From positions 1 through 64,000 of the forward strand of contig JBEKEC010000019.1 of NCBI GenBank assembly GCA_050014015.1: DNA of 64,000 nt, written 5' to 3'. How positions within the stretch are numbered: position 1 is the first letter of the stretch; each line of letters begins with the position of its first letter. The notes under the pieces are model-generated. The model ran no database searches, had not been told where the DNA came from, and was given only the letters and a program-made list of their open reading frames with translations. Positions 9,104 to 18,382 of the stretch are shown one piece after another. A program made the translations under genes and the position numbers. The DNA is from PALSA-1353 sp050014015. GTDB lineage: Bacteria; Planctomycetota; Phycisphaerae; Tepidisphaerales; Tepidisphaeraceae.

Positions 9104-10678
9104 ATGACTATGATAGACAAGTGGAGTCCTTATGTGTTCGGAATTGACCTGGGCACTTCGTTTTCGGAGATCGCCATCTATCGCAAGGGCAGGTCCGAGG
9201 TGCTCAAGATTGACGGTGAGGAAAAGGTTGCTTCGGTCATGACGGTGCTGAAAACCGGCGAGATCCTTGTGGGTCGTGAGGCCCGGGCCCGGATGATGAT
9301 CGACCCGGAAAACACCGTCGCGTCCATCAAGCGCGAAATGGGCACTGAATGGACCAAGGTATTTGAAGGACTCCCCGACAAGACCTATAAGCCCGAGGAC
9401 ATTCAAACCGAGGTCCTCACGAAACTGATCAATGGCGCCCGCGAATCGGGAGTGAACCTGCGCGGCACGCCGCGGTTCGTCGTCATCTGCGTTCCGGCGA
9501 ACTTCACCGATCCGCAGAAGAAGGCGACGCTGGAAGCCGGCGCCAAAGCCAACCTCGAAGTGTTGTATCTGCTGGAGGAGCCGGTGGCCGCCGCGTTGGC
9601 CTATGCCTTTGATCAGAGCAAGGACCAGACGATTCTCGTCTACGACCTGGGCGGCGGGACGTTTGACGTGGCCATTCTCAAGGTCAATTCGACCAAGACC
9701 GGCCTGGCGACATTCGAATTCCTGGCCAAGGCGGGGGTCCCGCGGCTGGGTGGCGACGATTTCGACTGGAAGATCATGGAAATCGCCGCGGCCAAGCTGA
9801 AGGAAACCTCCGGAATCGATCTGCTTGACCTGAAGAAAGACCAAGGCATCTCGAAGCGCGCCCTCGGGGAAGCACAACAGAAGCTCAAGGACGCCGCCGA
9901 GACCGCCAAGCGAGAGCTGGTCGAAGCCCAGACGACAACCATCAGCATTCCCAGCATCATCAAGGACGAGCAGGGCAACGTGCACAACCTTGAGGTGGAG
10001 ATCACCCGCGAGCAGTTCGAGACGGCCGTCGGCCCATTGATTCAGTCGTCAAAAGAGGCCGTCGAACGCGCCTTGGCCGACGCCAAGCTGTCCATGCCGG
10101 ACATCTCCCGCATCATCCTGGTGGGCGGGTCCACCCACGTGCCGCTGGTCAAGAAAATGCTGTCGGACATGTTCGGAAAGGACCCGTACGGCGATCTCAA
10201 CCCCGATACGGTCGTGGCCCGCGGTGCCGCCATTTACGGCGCTCACCTGGGCGTGCCGGCCGAGAAAACGGAGGAGACGGCCGCGATCAATTCCGAAGAC
10301 AAGCCAGAAGGCTCCGTCATCATCCATAACATCGTGACCCATTTCCTGGGCATCGAACTGGTGGATGGAAAATTTGGGTGCATCCTTGAAAAGGACCAGG
10401 AGATCCCGGCGGACAAGCCCCTGGCAGGCACCAAGGAATATGTCAACCAGCGGGATAATCAGACCGAATTGCGGATCACGGTCTACCAGTCGGAGAGCAA
10501 GGCGGACGTGGTCAGTGTTCCAGGCGTGGTGTGCATCGGCGAACTGTTCGTCCCGATTGCGCCCAAGCCTCGCGGCCAGGAAAAAGCGGCCGTGACTTTC
10601 GAATTGGACCAGCAAAACCTGCTTAAGGTGAAGGTGACGACCAGCCTTGGCCCATCGGAAATTGAGATCAAGCGGTAA
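9104..10678 (+). CDS. Hsp70-family protein, short form without lid
   Basis: 524 residues, with AAAGGCGGA before the ATG. Phosphate-1 (GIDLGTSFSEIAI), phosphate-2 (YDLGGGTFDVAIL) and the adenosine motif (ILVGGSTHVPLV) are intact, and PENTVASIKREMG matches the standard DnaK connect region. The C-terminal ~130 residues look like a beta substrate-binding subdomain (FLGIELVDGKFGCIL, then a final KVKVTTSLG strand). The DnaK alpha-helical lid (DnaK is about 640 residues) is missing. Of the five Hsp70 genes here, this is closest to a standard DnaK. It lies between the Hsp70-vWA gene and the HTH-GrpE-like gene. Confidence 0.9.
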   Translation: MTMIDKWSPYVFGIDLGTSFSEIAIYRKGRSEVLKIDGEEKVASVMTVLKTGEILVGREARARMMIDPENTVASIKREMGTEWTKVFEGLPDKTYKPEDIQTEVLTKLINGARESGVNLRGTPRFVVICVPANFTDPQKKATLEAGAKANLEVLYLLEEPVAAALAYAFDQSKDQTILVYDLGGGTFDVAILKVNSTKTGLATFEFLAKAGVPRLGGDDFDWKIMEIAAAKLKETSGIDLLDLKKDQGISKRALGEAQQKLKDAAETAKRELVEAQTTTISIPSIIKDEQGNVHNLEVEITREQFETAVGPLIQSSKEAVERALADAKLSMPDISRIILVGGSTHVPLVKKMLSDMFGKDPYGDLNPDTVVARGAAIYGAHLGVPAEKTEETAAINSEDKPEGSVIIHNIVTHFLGIELVDGKFGCILEKDQEIPADKPLAGTKEYVNQRDNQTELRITVYQSESKADVVSVPGVVCIGELFVPIAPKPRGQEKAAVTFELDQQNLLKVKVTTSLGPSEIEIKR

Positions 10679-10787
10679 GCGGACACCTTCGCCCCGCCGA
10701 AGATCTGCCCGGAACGGGATAGTCCGACATCGGGCCAAGAATTGAGCCGGCCGGCTTGGAGTTCAGGGTGTGCAGGAGCAAAACGAA

Positions 10788-12557
10788 ATGAACCCGAATG
10801 ACAACAGCGCTAGGGCCCCCGGGCAGCAGGGTCCCCCGGCAACTCAACCTAAGGAGCCGGTGAAACCCGCGCAACTACAGGCCCGTGGGACGGTAGTTAA
10901 GGGTGATATGGCAAAGCCTGCGGAGTTACCAAGCCCCAAGATGACGATGGAACAGATGAAACAGACCCATGAAATGCTCCTTACGGATATGAAGGAGGCA
11001 GGCCTTAAAGAGCCGGAGCAGGAAGTGATATACTCGCATGTCTGGAAGCGGCTCTCCTTTCCGGAGATAGATCAGGACCTCGGCCTCCGTGCGGGCTCCG
11101 CCTTGGCACTATACCGGGTGGGCGCGAGGGCGATCGCGAAGCTTCACCGCGAGCGCGTCGCAAATCGCCGCTCGTCTGAGCAGGCGAGCCGTCTGGCGAC
11201 TACGGCAACCGGTAAGCCCTCCAAAAACCGAACCGATGTCACTGGCGCACCGGTGAACCAGGAATCGAAACCGGCGGCGCCCGCCGTTACTGGTTCCGCC
11301 GCAGGCTCGGCCGCGGTCGACGCCAAACCGACGACGCCCGTGCCCGATGCCAAGGCAACCCCTTCGGTACTCGTGGCCAAAGAACCCACCCCCACGCCCG
11401 CTGCGACGATACGGATTTCGGAGCCGCAACCGCCCGCGGGAAAGATGGTTGAGGCCGCGACCAAACCCGCCGAATCGCCGCAAAAAGAAAACGTGGGATC
11501 CCCATATTCCCAGACTCCAATCGCCCCGCCAACCGGACCTGTGACCGGCCCGACGACTTCGCGCGATGCCAAAACTGAGACCGCGGGCCCGTTGGCTTTG
11601 AAGCCCACGGCTCCTCCTGTCGCTGCGACTGCTGCGCCGAAAGCGACTGCCACTCCTCCGCCCCTGCCGAATCTGTCAAGCCTGATAGATCAATTCCTGC
11701 AAAACGAGGAAACCGAGCGAACAGTGGACCAGAAGGAGACGGACAGCTACGTGGCGGAGGCCGACCGGTGGACACGGCGGACCGTGTCGCTACGGGAAAA
11801 GCTGCAGGTCGCCATTCCCGTGGCCACGGACGCAATCGTGCAGGCCGGCCAGACATGGCAGCGACTGCCCGCAGATTTGCAGACGCAACTTGGCGGACGA
11901 CAGGAGGGTCTGGAACTGATTGGCAAGATGGCGGGTCGCCTCCTTGAGCGACTGGCGGGCAATGGTGGCCAGGAACCCAATGCGATGCCGTCCGTCGGCA
12001 AACAGGGCTGGAGCGATTTGGCCGCCGCCCAGGTTCAGGAATTGGCCGCCGGCCGGACCAGCCAGCCGGCTGTAGCAGCCGTCTTCCGCGCCAAACTCCG
12101 CGGCATTGGACAGGAGCGATACCAAGTGGTCACGCGGGCGCGAGAACTGGCAGAATCGCGGCGCAAGGGATTCTTTAACTTCATCAAGAAGCATCTCTTG
12201 CCGGTTCTGGACGGCGTCGATGACGGCCAGCGGTATGCCATGCCGCTGATCGAGAAACTTAGTGCCGATCACGCGGAATCGGCCAACTATTTGGCCGCCT
12301 GGCGCGGCACTTACGACTGCCTGCGCAAGGTGTTTGTGGAGGCGCTGGCGAGCGTCGACGTCCGACGGATCGAAGTGGCGCCAGGGGCGCCTTTCGATTA
12401 CAACCGCCACGAGCCCATCGACGTCGAGCCGGATCAGAATCTGCCAACTGAATCGATCAAATCCGTGACGGAAACCGGCTATGAGTTCGCCCCGGCGGGC
12501 GAGGCCGCGGTGGCGAATGTTGTCCGAGCGGCCCAAGTAGTAGTTGTAAAGAACTGA
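10788..12557 (+). CDS. GrpE-like nucleotide exchange factor with N-terminal HTH-like domain
   Basis: 589 residues from the ATG at 10788 (AGGAG at 10774-10778); an in-frame GTG at 10770 is less likely. Residues ~71-124 resemble sigma-70 region 4 or a related HTH: PEQEVIYSHVWKRLSFPEI, then DLGLRAGSALALYRVG, ending in ARAIAKLHRERV. Residues ~130-305 are a Pro/Ala/Thr-rich linker. The C-terminal ~270 residues are helical and end in a GrpE-like beta domain: GVDDGQRYAMPL, then SVDVRRIEVAPGAPFDYNRH, then a GYEF…VVRAAQVVVVKN ending. GrpE promotes ADP release from Hsp70, so it plausibly serves the flanking Hsp70 genes. GrpE is normally about 200 residues; the N-terminal addition is unusual. It ends 8 bp before the next Hsp70 gene. 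Confidence 0.7.
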   Translation: MNPNDNSARAPGQQGPPATQPKEPVKPAQLQARGTVVKGDMAKPAELPSPKMTMEQMKQTHEMLLTDMKEAGLKEPEQEVIYSHVWKRLSFPEIDQDLGLRAGSALALYRVGARAIAKLHRERVANRRSSEQASRLATTATGKPSKNRTDVTGAPVNQESKPAAPAVTGSAAGSAAVDAKPTTPVPDAKATPSVLVAKEPTPTPAATIRISEPQPPAGKMVEAATKPAESPQKENVGSPYSQTPIAPPTGPVTGPTTSRDAKTETAGPLALKPTAPPVAATAAPKATATPPPLPNLSSLIDQFLQNEETERTVDQKETDSYVAEADRWTRRTVSLREKLQVAIPVATDAIVQAGQTWQRLPADLQTQLGGRQEGLELIGKMAGRLLERLAGNGGQEPNAMPSVGKQGWSDLAAAQVQELAAGRTSQPAVAAVFRAKLRGIGQERYQVVTRARELAESRRKGFFNFIKKHLLPVLDGVDDGQRYAMPLIEKLSADHAESANYLAAWRGTYDCLRKVFVEALASVDVRRIEVAPGAPFDYNRHEPIDVEPDQNLPTESIKSVTETGYEFAPAGEAAVANVVRAAQVVVVKN

Positions 12558-12565
12558 GTGAGTTC

Positions 12566-14098
12566 ATGCCTGACAATAGCATCAATCCGGTTCTGGGAAT
12601 CGATTTAGGAACCACGTTCAGCGCCATTGCCCGGTGGGACGGGCGCGGGCCGCAAATCTACAGGCTGAGAACCGGCGAAATCGAGCTGCAATCGGTCGTC
12701 TATTTCGACCCCAAGACTGAAGAGTTCCTGGTGGGCGCGCTGGCCTACAACAAGGGGCTGATTCACCCTGAAAACATGGCGTTCGGGATCAAGCGGTTTA
12801 TGGACGACGCCAAACACAGGATCGAGATCGGCGGCAGGACATTCACGCCCATCGAGTTGTCGTCCAAGATCCTAGCCAGTTTGTATGGCAACGTCGTGAG
12901 TATGTTTCCCAAGAACGTGTTTAAGGGCCGGGGCACCGTCGTCACCGTTCCGTATTATTTCATGGCCCACCAGCTTGAAAACACAAAGGACGCAGCGGCG
13001 CTGGCCAACATCAACTGCCGGAAAATCCTCCAGGAGCCCATTGCCGCTTCGCTTTCCTATGCCTGGAAATGCGTCCAGGAGAATCCGACAAGGGAGGGAG
13101 AGGAAACCATCCTCGTGTTCGACCTCGGCGGTGGAACTTTCGACCTCACCCTGTTCAAGCTGATTCAATCCAAGGACACGCTGCGCTTTGAAGTGCTGGG
13201 AACGGGAGGCGACGACCGGCTCGGCGGCATGGATTTCGATGAATGCCTGGTTAATCTCCTTCTGGAAAAGAGCGGCCTGACCGAGGCTGTCCTGAAACTG
13301 AAGGGCAATAAAAAGAAAGAAATCGAGTACCGCAAGGCCTATCAGAAGGTGAGGAAGGGCGCCGTCGACGCCAAGATCCAATTGTCGTTTACCAAGGAGA
13401 CCCGGGCATCGATTCCGTTTGTGATCCCGCCGGACAAGCACATCGATGTGACGGTCACTCGGGATGAATTTGAGGCGTGCATCAAGTCCTATACGGAAAA
13501 AGTGCGGGACATTATGGAGCGATTGTGGGCAGTGGCCAACGTCCGCGCCTCCAGCGTGGATCGGGTGGTCAAGGTCGGAGGCTCCAGCATAATCCCCTGC
13601 ATGCACACGCTCCTCTGCGATGCCATAGGGGAGGGCAAGATCTACGCCGACAATGATCCCTCTCTGTGCGTCGCCGAGGGGGCGGCGCTGTACGCCGCCT
13701 ACCTGGATGATCCCGAAGTTTTCGGGCGTGAGATTGAAATCACGACGCGCAATTGCCACGCCCTGGGCGTGAAGCTTTCCGGTGACCGATTCGCCCGCAT
13801 CATCTCCGCCAATCGCAAGGCTCCCTGCAAGGGGGAGCATATGTTTACCACCGACAAAGACAACGTGGAGACGCTGGACATCGAGGTTTATCAGGGCGCA
13901 TCCAACGATATTAACGGCAACTCGCGAGTCGGCATACTTTCCGTCCCAGGTCTGCCGAAGCGCCCCGCCGGCGGCCTCGATATCCTGGTTACCTTTACGC
14001 TCAACAACGAGCAGAAGCTGGTCGTGAAAGCCAATATATATGAGGCGGACACCAATAAAGAGTTGGTCGAAAGATTGGCAACGTTTACCGCTACCTGA
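12566..14098 (+). CDS. Hsp70-family protein, divergent
   Basis: 510 residues. Phosphate-1 (GIDLGTTFSAIARW) and phosphate-2 (FDLGGGTFDLTLF) are clear. The adenosine motif is VVKVGGSSIIPCM, with Ser where Thr is usual. An inserted basic helix (LKLKGNKKKEIEYRKAYQK) lies in the region equivalent to DnaK subdomain IIB. The end is a short beta domain (LVTFTLNNEQKLVVKANIY) with no helical lid. It is tightly spaced with its neighbours: 8 bp after the GrpE-like gene and 15 bp before the pseudokinase, so one transcript is likely. It is more divergent from DnaK than the protein at 9104-10678. Confidence 0.88.
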   Translation: MPDNSINPVLGIDLGTTFSAIARWDGRGPQIYRLRTGEIELQSVVYFDPKTEEFLVGALAYNKGLIHPENMAFGIKRFMDDAKHRIEIGGRTFTPIELSSKILASLYGNVVSMFPKNVFKGRGTVVTVPYYFMAHQLENTKDAAALANINCRKILQEPIAASLSYAWKCVQENPTREGEETILVFDLGGGTFDLTLFKLIQSKDTLRFEVLGTGGDDRLGGMDFDECLVNLLLEKSGLTEAVLKLKGNKKKEIEYRKAYQKVRKGAVDAKIQLSFTKETRASIPFVIPPDKHIDVTVTRDEFEACIKSYTEKVRDIMERLWAVANVRASSVDRVVKVGGSSIIPCMHTLLCDAIGEGKIYADNDPSLCVAEGAALYAAYLDDPEVFGREIEITTRNCHALGVKLSGDRFARIISANRKAPCKGEHMFTTDKDNVETLDIEVYQGASNDINGNSRVGILSVPGLPKRPAGGLDILVTFTLNNEQKLVVKANIYEADTNKELVERLATFTAT

Positions 14099-14113
14099 TT
14101 TGCAGGTCCGATC

Positions 14114-15601
14114 ATGACCGTTCAAGGTTACAACTTCAATTCCGACGAGCCATTCAGGGAGGACGGCGTTTATCAATGGTTCGCTGCCAGCGGGGACGAC
14201 AACGCCGTTGTCCAAGTTGTCCGGCCGGAGGCCGGTCTCAGCGAGATTGAGCTTAAGGCCGTTGCGGACTATTTCGAAAAGTTGGTGACCGTCGATAAAG
14301 ACGGCGTATTGGTTCCCAAAAACAAGATCAAACCGACGGATTCGAAATACCGGCTTGTGCTGGCGTATCCGGAGATCCAAGGCACGTCGGTGCAGGAGTA
14401 TCTCGACGCCTCGCCCGCCTCCGCCCAAAACATTTGCAGCGATATCTGCGAGCGGCTGCATGCGTTGCAAACGTGCGGCGTCGTGCACGGTTTTCCGGCG
14501 CTGGAAAGCTTCGTGGTCATAGACGAGCAGGTGTGTCTGAGCTTTTTCGGCTACGCGCCGCTGATCGAAGCTCACCGCAAGGACATACTGGACCGACGGT
14601 CTTCTTTGCTGGCCCCGGAAGTTCTTCGCGGGGAAAAGCCGACCGAGCGATCGGATATATATACTCTTGCCAAGTCGATGGGAGAATGGAAGGCTCAGTT
14701 TCGGGAAAGCGACTGGTATCGGAAAGCGACCGACCCCACGCCCCGCAACCGCCACCGGAGGTTCCGCGACCTGCAAAGCGAGATTGTGCGGGATTTCAAG
14801 CGGCTGGAATCTCCCGTAGTGCTGCCGCGGACCACGGGAGGCCTGCTTCAAAAGCACAAGTTATCGCTGGAGGTGCAACCTGCCGGCGCCGGGCAGATCA
14901 CGTGCTCGAAAAGTCCCGTTGGGGATGGGAATATATATGTTACGGATGGCCAGAGCGTCAAACTGGAGGCCAGCCCTTCGGGAGCCTCATGGCGATTTGA
15001 CAAATGGGAGGGGGATGCACGCGGCACGGGCAATCCCGTCCAACTCGCGATGGACTGCGAGAAGAAAGTCATTGCGCGGTTCATCGGCGTGAGAACGGGT
15101 CCCGACCCAGTCCCTCGGTCAAGAAGAGTGCGGGTGACAGCACGAATCAAGCCCACGGGGGCCGGCAGCATAACCGGAGTTGGAACTTACGATAGCGGCA
15201 AGGATGTCGAGTTGGAGGCGAGGCCGGCGCCAGAATATACGTTCAAAAGTTGGAGCGGCATGTCGCGGGAGCCTCGCCGCGACAATCCCATTCGCCTTAC
15301 GCTTGAATCGGACGTGGAGGTGGTCGCCGAGTTCATCAAGACGGTGGCGCCGCGGCGAAAAGCCAAAGTGGCCGTCTGCCTCCTGTTGCTGATTGGCTGC
15401 CCGTCGGTTTTGTTGCCGGTGATGAGTGGGGCGACCGCCCTGCTGGCCCTTTGGGCGTTCACGATTACGTCGGCGCTTGCCGTGTTTGCCGCGGTGACCT
15501 GCTTTGCCATCGCCCTTGGAATCTTGCTGACGCGGGCGATCTTCTTGGGCGAATTGCTCGACAAACTGGAACGCGCGGAGGGGCCGTCATCCTGGCTCTG
15601 A
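14114..15601 (+). CDS. pseudokinase with InlB-like B-repeats and C-terminal membrane segments
   Basis: 495 residues. Residues ~15-240 follow the kinase fold (…CERLHALQTCGVVHG…) but the catalytic loop reads HGFPALES instead of HRDxKxxN and the DFG position reads FFGY, so phosphotransfer is unlikely. A PEVLRGEKPTERSDIYTLAK segment matches the APE/subdomain IX region, which supports kinase ancestry. Two repeats of the divergent InlB B-repeat type follow (about residues 255-330 and 335-415), each with GAG.I, V.LEA.P and a W.G motif (FDKWEGDA, FKSWSGMS). Two or three hydrophobic segments (about 420-475) end the protein. It may act as a membrane-attached scaffold for the active kinase at 17095-18258; that role is inferred. 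Confidence 0.7.
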   Translation: MTVQGYNFNSDEPFREDGVYQWFAASGDDNAVVQVVRPEAGLSEIELKAVADYFEKLVTVDKDGVLVPKNKIKPTDSKYRLVLAYPEIQGTSVQEYLDASPASAQNICSDICERLHALQTCGVVHGFPALESFVVIDEQVCLSFFGYAPLIEAHRKDILDRRSSLLAPEVLRGEKPTERSDIYTLAKSMGEWKAQFRESDWYRKATDPTPRNRHRRFRDLQSEIVRDFKRLESPVVLPRTTGGLLQKHKLSLEVQPAGAGQITCSKSPVGDGNIYVTDGQSVKLEASPSGASWRFDKWEGDARGTGNPVQLAMDCEKKVIARFIGVRTGPDPVPRSRRVRVTARIKPTGAGSITGVGTYDSGKDVELEARPAPEYTFKSWSGMSREPRRDNPIRLTLESDVEVVAEFIKTVAPRRKAKVAVCLLLLIGCPSVLLPVMSGATALLALWAFTITSALAVFAAVTCFAIALGILLTRAIFLGELLDKLERAEGPSSWL

Positions 15602-15650
15602 CCATGGCGGTAACTTCGGGTGACCATCAAAGTGAAGGATTTGGCCCCGA

Positions 15651-16112
15651 TTAGCCACGCCGCCCGAATCGGCTTAGTTCGCGGCGCAGCCTGGAGGCCA
15701 CTTCGGGGGGAAGCCAATGCTGGGCCAGACACCATTGCACCAGGTTCTGTATTTCGGCGGCGCTCAGTCGCGTAAGTGACACGCCTTGCGCCGAGGCCTT
15801 GATCAGAACGCAGGCATACAGGACCTTGGCCACCGGCTCGGGCAAACGGTCGTCGTCATACCCTTGGCATTGACGCTTGGCCCAGGTCTTGACCGCCCGC
15901 AAGGTCTCCGGGTCGGCATGGTCGCAATCCATCAATTCAAAAAATGTGAGATTTGAGTTCCCGGGCAAACATTGCAGGGGGCAGCGTGCTTCCTGCGTCA
16001 AAATCCCAGCCAGTTCGCGCGGCCTCCATTGAATGACGTCCTCATCCCCCGGCGCAAATAGCGACCTGATCAAAGCGGCGCTTCCACGGTCTTCAGGTTC
16101 TATTTCGGACAT
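15651..16112 (-). CDS. uncharacterised small protein downstream of the sigma factor
   Basis: 153 residues from the ATG at 16112, with GGGA about 7 nt upstream; an in-frame TTG lies two codons earlier. I do not recognise a domain. It is acidic at the N-terminus (SEIEPEDRG) and mostly helical after residue 60, with Cys at several positions and a basic end (LRRELSRFGRRG). It lies 65 bp behind the sigma factor gene on the same strand and is probably co-transcribed. That placement suits an anti-sigma or co-regulator, but there is no membrane segment or zinc-binding anti-sigma motif to support it. Confidence 0.5.
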   Translation of the reverse strand: MSEIEPEDRGSAALIRSLFAPGDEDVIQWRPRELAGILTQEARCPLQCLPGNSNLTFFELMDCDHADPETLRAVKTWAKRQCQGYDDDRLPEPVAKVLYACVLIKASAQGVSLTRLSAAEIQNLVQWCLAQHWLPPEVASRLRRELSRFGRRG

Positions 16113-16177
16113 ATTCAATTCCCGTTGGCGGCATCGCTGCCAGTACTACCAGAGAAAACGCCTGCGGTTGCGCGGGA

Positions 16178-16915
16178 TCAAGCAAAGGCGTCGCGCAGAT
16201 CAAGAAGTTCCTGCTCCACCTGCTCGTCGGTATGAGTATATTGCCCGACGATCTGCTTCAAGTGGCGTTTGAGCATGCGAACGCCTGTGGCCAGCCGGTG
16301 TATGGCCTCGCGCGGGCTGCTAAATCCGAATCGCTCCACCAGGCGGTCGTAATCCATGGGCTCGGTTCCATTCTTGGCCGGCTCGACGACCCGCACCCGG
16401 AAAATCTCCCAGATGTCATTGCGGGATTTTTGCAGGCACTCCTTGTGCATGGCGTCCACAGCCTGCCAGAGAACGTTGCGCGCCCATTGTCGGTCAAAGC
16501 TCTTGAGCAATGGATCATCAATGGCGGCCTCGGCAGCGGTCGGGAGGGCATCGAGGGAGATGCCCTTGTGACGCCGCGAACGTTCCAACCACGTCATCGC
16601 ATAGTTGTAGAGGGCCCTCACTATGAAACTGCGGACGCGCCCGCGCGCGGGATCGGCTCTCCCCAGGATGCCTTTTTCAATAATGCGATCGGTCACGAAG
16701 CCCTGCGTGATCTCTGCGGCAGTGTCCTCGTCGACTCTCAGCTTGCAAACCAGAAAATACTTCAGCGCTGGATCGTAGGCAGTGACAACTTCCGCGATGG
16801 CGGCGCGTCGAACATTGGACTCGGCGGCGGCGGCCCGGCCGATCAGCGACCATCGCGTCGCGGGCAACTTGTTGCTGTGGCGGGTCCGTTTCATCCTCAT
16901 TAGCTCGACCCGCAT
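16178..16915 (-). CDS. ECF-like sigma-70 family factor
   Basis: 245 residues from the ATG at 16915. The frame is open further upstream to 17014, and ATGs at 16900 and 16894 are alternatives; no start has a convincing RBS. The N-terminus has the TRWSLIGRAA opening seen in planctomycete and acidobacterial ECF-type factors, followed by a region 2-like helix (YDPALKYFL, ITQGFVTDRI). Region 3-like helices (RGRVRSFIVRALYNYAM) come next. Region 4 is weak (MDYDRLVERFGFSSPREAIHRL). It lies antisense between the pseudokinase and the kinase, with a shared intergenic region towards the kinase gene. It may drive the cluster in response to the kinase; this is an inference from position. Confidence 0.65.
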   Translation of the reverse strand: MRVELMRMKRTRHSNKLPATRWSLIGRAAAAESNVRRAAIAEVVTAYDPALKYFLVCKLRVDEDTAAEITQGFVTDRIIEKGILGRADPARGRVRSFIVRALYNYAMTWLERSRRHKGISLDALPTAAEAAIDDPLLKSFDRQWARNVLWQAVDAMHKECLQKSRNDIWEIFRVRVVEPAKNGTEPMDYDRLVERFGFSSPREAIHRLATGVRMLKRHLKQIVGQYTHTDEQVEQELLDLRDAFA

Positions 16916-17094
16916 ACTAATGATTTGTTGGGTCCGCCGCAAATCGCCTGGAGCAGACTCAAAGCACGGCAAAGTTGCTTTGAATTGCCACTTCGGTAAA
17001 ATCCACCCGTTCATCCGACAAGAAGAAACGCGTTGCGCATTGGGACGGGTTCTGTGCCGACGCGGGGCCTTTGGGATCGGGAGGCATGGATTCT

Positions 17095-18258
17095 ATGCCC
17101 AGCCTGAAAGTCAATCAGACCTTTGCGGACAAATTCACCGTCGAACGGTTCCTGGGCGAAGGGGCGTTTGCGGAAGTTTATCGGGTGCATCACCGGTTCA
17201 TGGGACGACAGGCGTTGAAGCTCTTCAAGGCGCCGGCCCAAAGCATCGAGGAAGTTCACACCTGGCTTGACGAAGCGCGGACCCTTTCGTCACTTCGGCA
17301 TCCGAACATCGTGCAGGTCTTTGAAGCTGACGCCATCGAGGGGCCCACCGGTTTCACGGGTTATTTCAGCATGGAATACGCCACGGGGGGCACACTGGAA
17401 CGATTCTGGCAATCATATGGGGCCCGTCTGATGCCGGTGACCGACGTCGTGGAGATCGGTCGCCAGGTTTGTCGGGCGCTGGCGGTAGCGCACGGGCTGA
17501 CTCCCCCGATCGTGCATCGCGACATCAAACCTTCGAACATTCTCATCGGCCTGGCGCCGCACGGGATTCACGCCCGATTGAGCGATTTCGGCCTTGCTAA
17601 GCGGGTCAACCCGATGACCTTGCTCTTAAGCTGCCGGGGGACGATTGGGTACAAGGCGCCGGAGTCGTTTGCCACGAGCATGGACTCGCGTCGAAGCGAC
17701 ATTTGGGCGATCGGGACCATGGTCTATTTGCTGTTGACGGATCAGATGCCGTATCCGGGACTGGACGAACGGGACCTGGAGGACGCCACTCGTTTCCTGA
17801 GGCCCCTGAGACCGCCAAACCTGTACAACATGAGCGTGGACGCGGGGCTTGAGTCGATTGTGTTCCGATGCCTGGCGGCGGATCCGAAGGACCGCTACGC
17901 CAACGCGTCGGAACTGCTGGTGGACCTGGAGCGCTGGCAGCCCACGACCGACGGGAAGCGGAGCATGCTGAGCAAATCGGATTCGGGGTCGACGGCCAAA
18001 AAGTTGAATCAACCGCAGGCGCAGCACGACCTGAAGGAAGAGGCACAGCGGGCGTTGCGTCAGGCCATCAAGCTGGCACAAGACCCCGGACTACTGGCTT
18101 CTTCGGCGGCCGACCTGCTGGAAGAGGCCATCACCAAAGACCCTTCCCTGCGGGAGGAGCACGAATCGCGGCTACGCTGGTGGAGGCGCGGGATCAGCGA
18201 CGGGGTGGCGAACATCCAGATTTCCTCCCGTCCCAAGCCTAACGCCAATTCAGCGTGA
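17095..18258 (+). CDS. Hanks-type Ser/Thr protein kinase
   Basis: 387 residues from the ATG at 17095, chosen because GGGAGG ends 10 nt before it; ATG 17086 would leave only 1 nt. All catalytic elements are present: Gly-rich loop GEGAFAEVY (residues 21-29), Lys42 (QALKLF), HRDIKPSN with Asp143, DFG at 164-166, and APE at 188-190. The kinase domain ends near residue 285. A hydrophilic, helical C-terminal tail (QRALRQAIKLAQDP…) follows, with no transmembrane segment, so the kinase is cytosolic. Its likely targets are neighbours in the cluster, with the FHA protein at 24130 reading phosphothreonine; this is an inference. Confidence 0.92.
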   Translation: MPSLKVNQTFADKFTVERFLGEGAFAEVYRVHHRFMGRQALKLFKAPAQSIEEVHTWLDEARTLSSLRHPNIVQVFEADAIEGPTGFTGYFSMEYATGGTLERFWQSYGARLMPVTDVVEIGRQVCRALAVAHGLTPPIVHRDIKPSNILIGLAPHGIHARLSDFGLAKRVNPMTLLLSCRGTIGYKAPESFATSMDSRRSDIWAIGTMVYLLLTDQMPYPGLDERDLEDATRFLRPLRPPNLYNMSVDAGLESIVFRCLAADPKDRYANASELLVDLERWQPTTDGKRSMLSKSDSGSTAKKLNQPQAQHDLKEEAQRALRQAIKLAQDPGLLASSAADLLEEAITKDPSLREEHESRLRWWRRGISDGVANIQISSRPKPNANSA

Positions 18259-18382
18259 CAAATATCGCATCGTTACCAATCTTCAAGACCTGGCGGCTGC
18301 TGCCCGCGCATCGGTGCAAGCTGGCGGTGGGAGTTGAAACAGGCGCAGAGGCGAAAAACGCGTGGGGATGCGGAGCACGATC

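Noticed and set aside
8336..9985. Long open frame on the minus strand (549 codons)
   Set aside because: It is antisense to two clear Hsp70 genes and has no recognisable motif. High GC and codon bias create such frames.
12872..14857. 661-codon minus-strand open frame
   Set aside because: Antisense to an Hsp70 gene and the pseudokinase; no domain.
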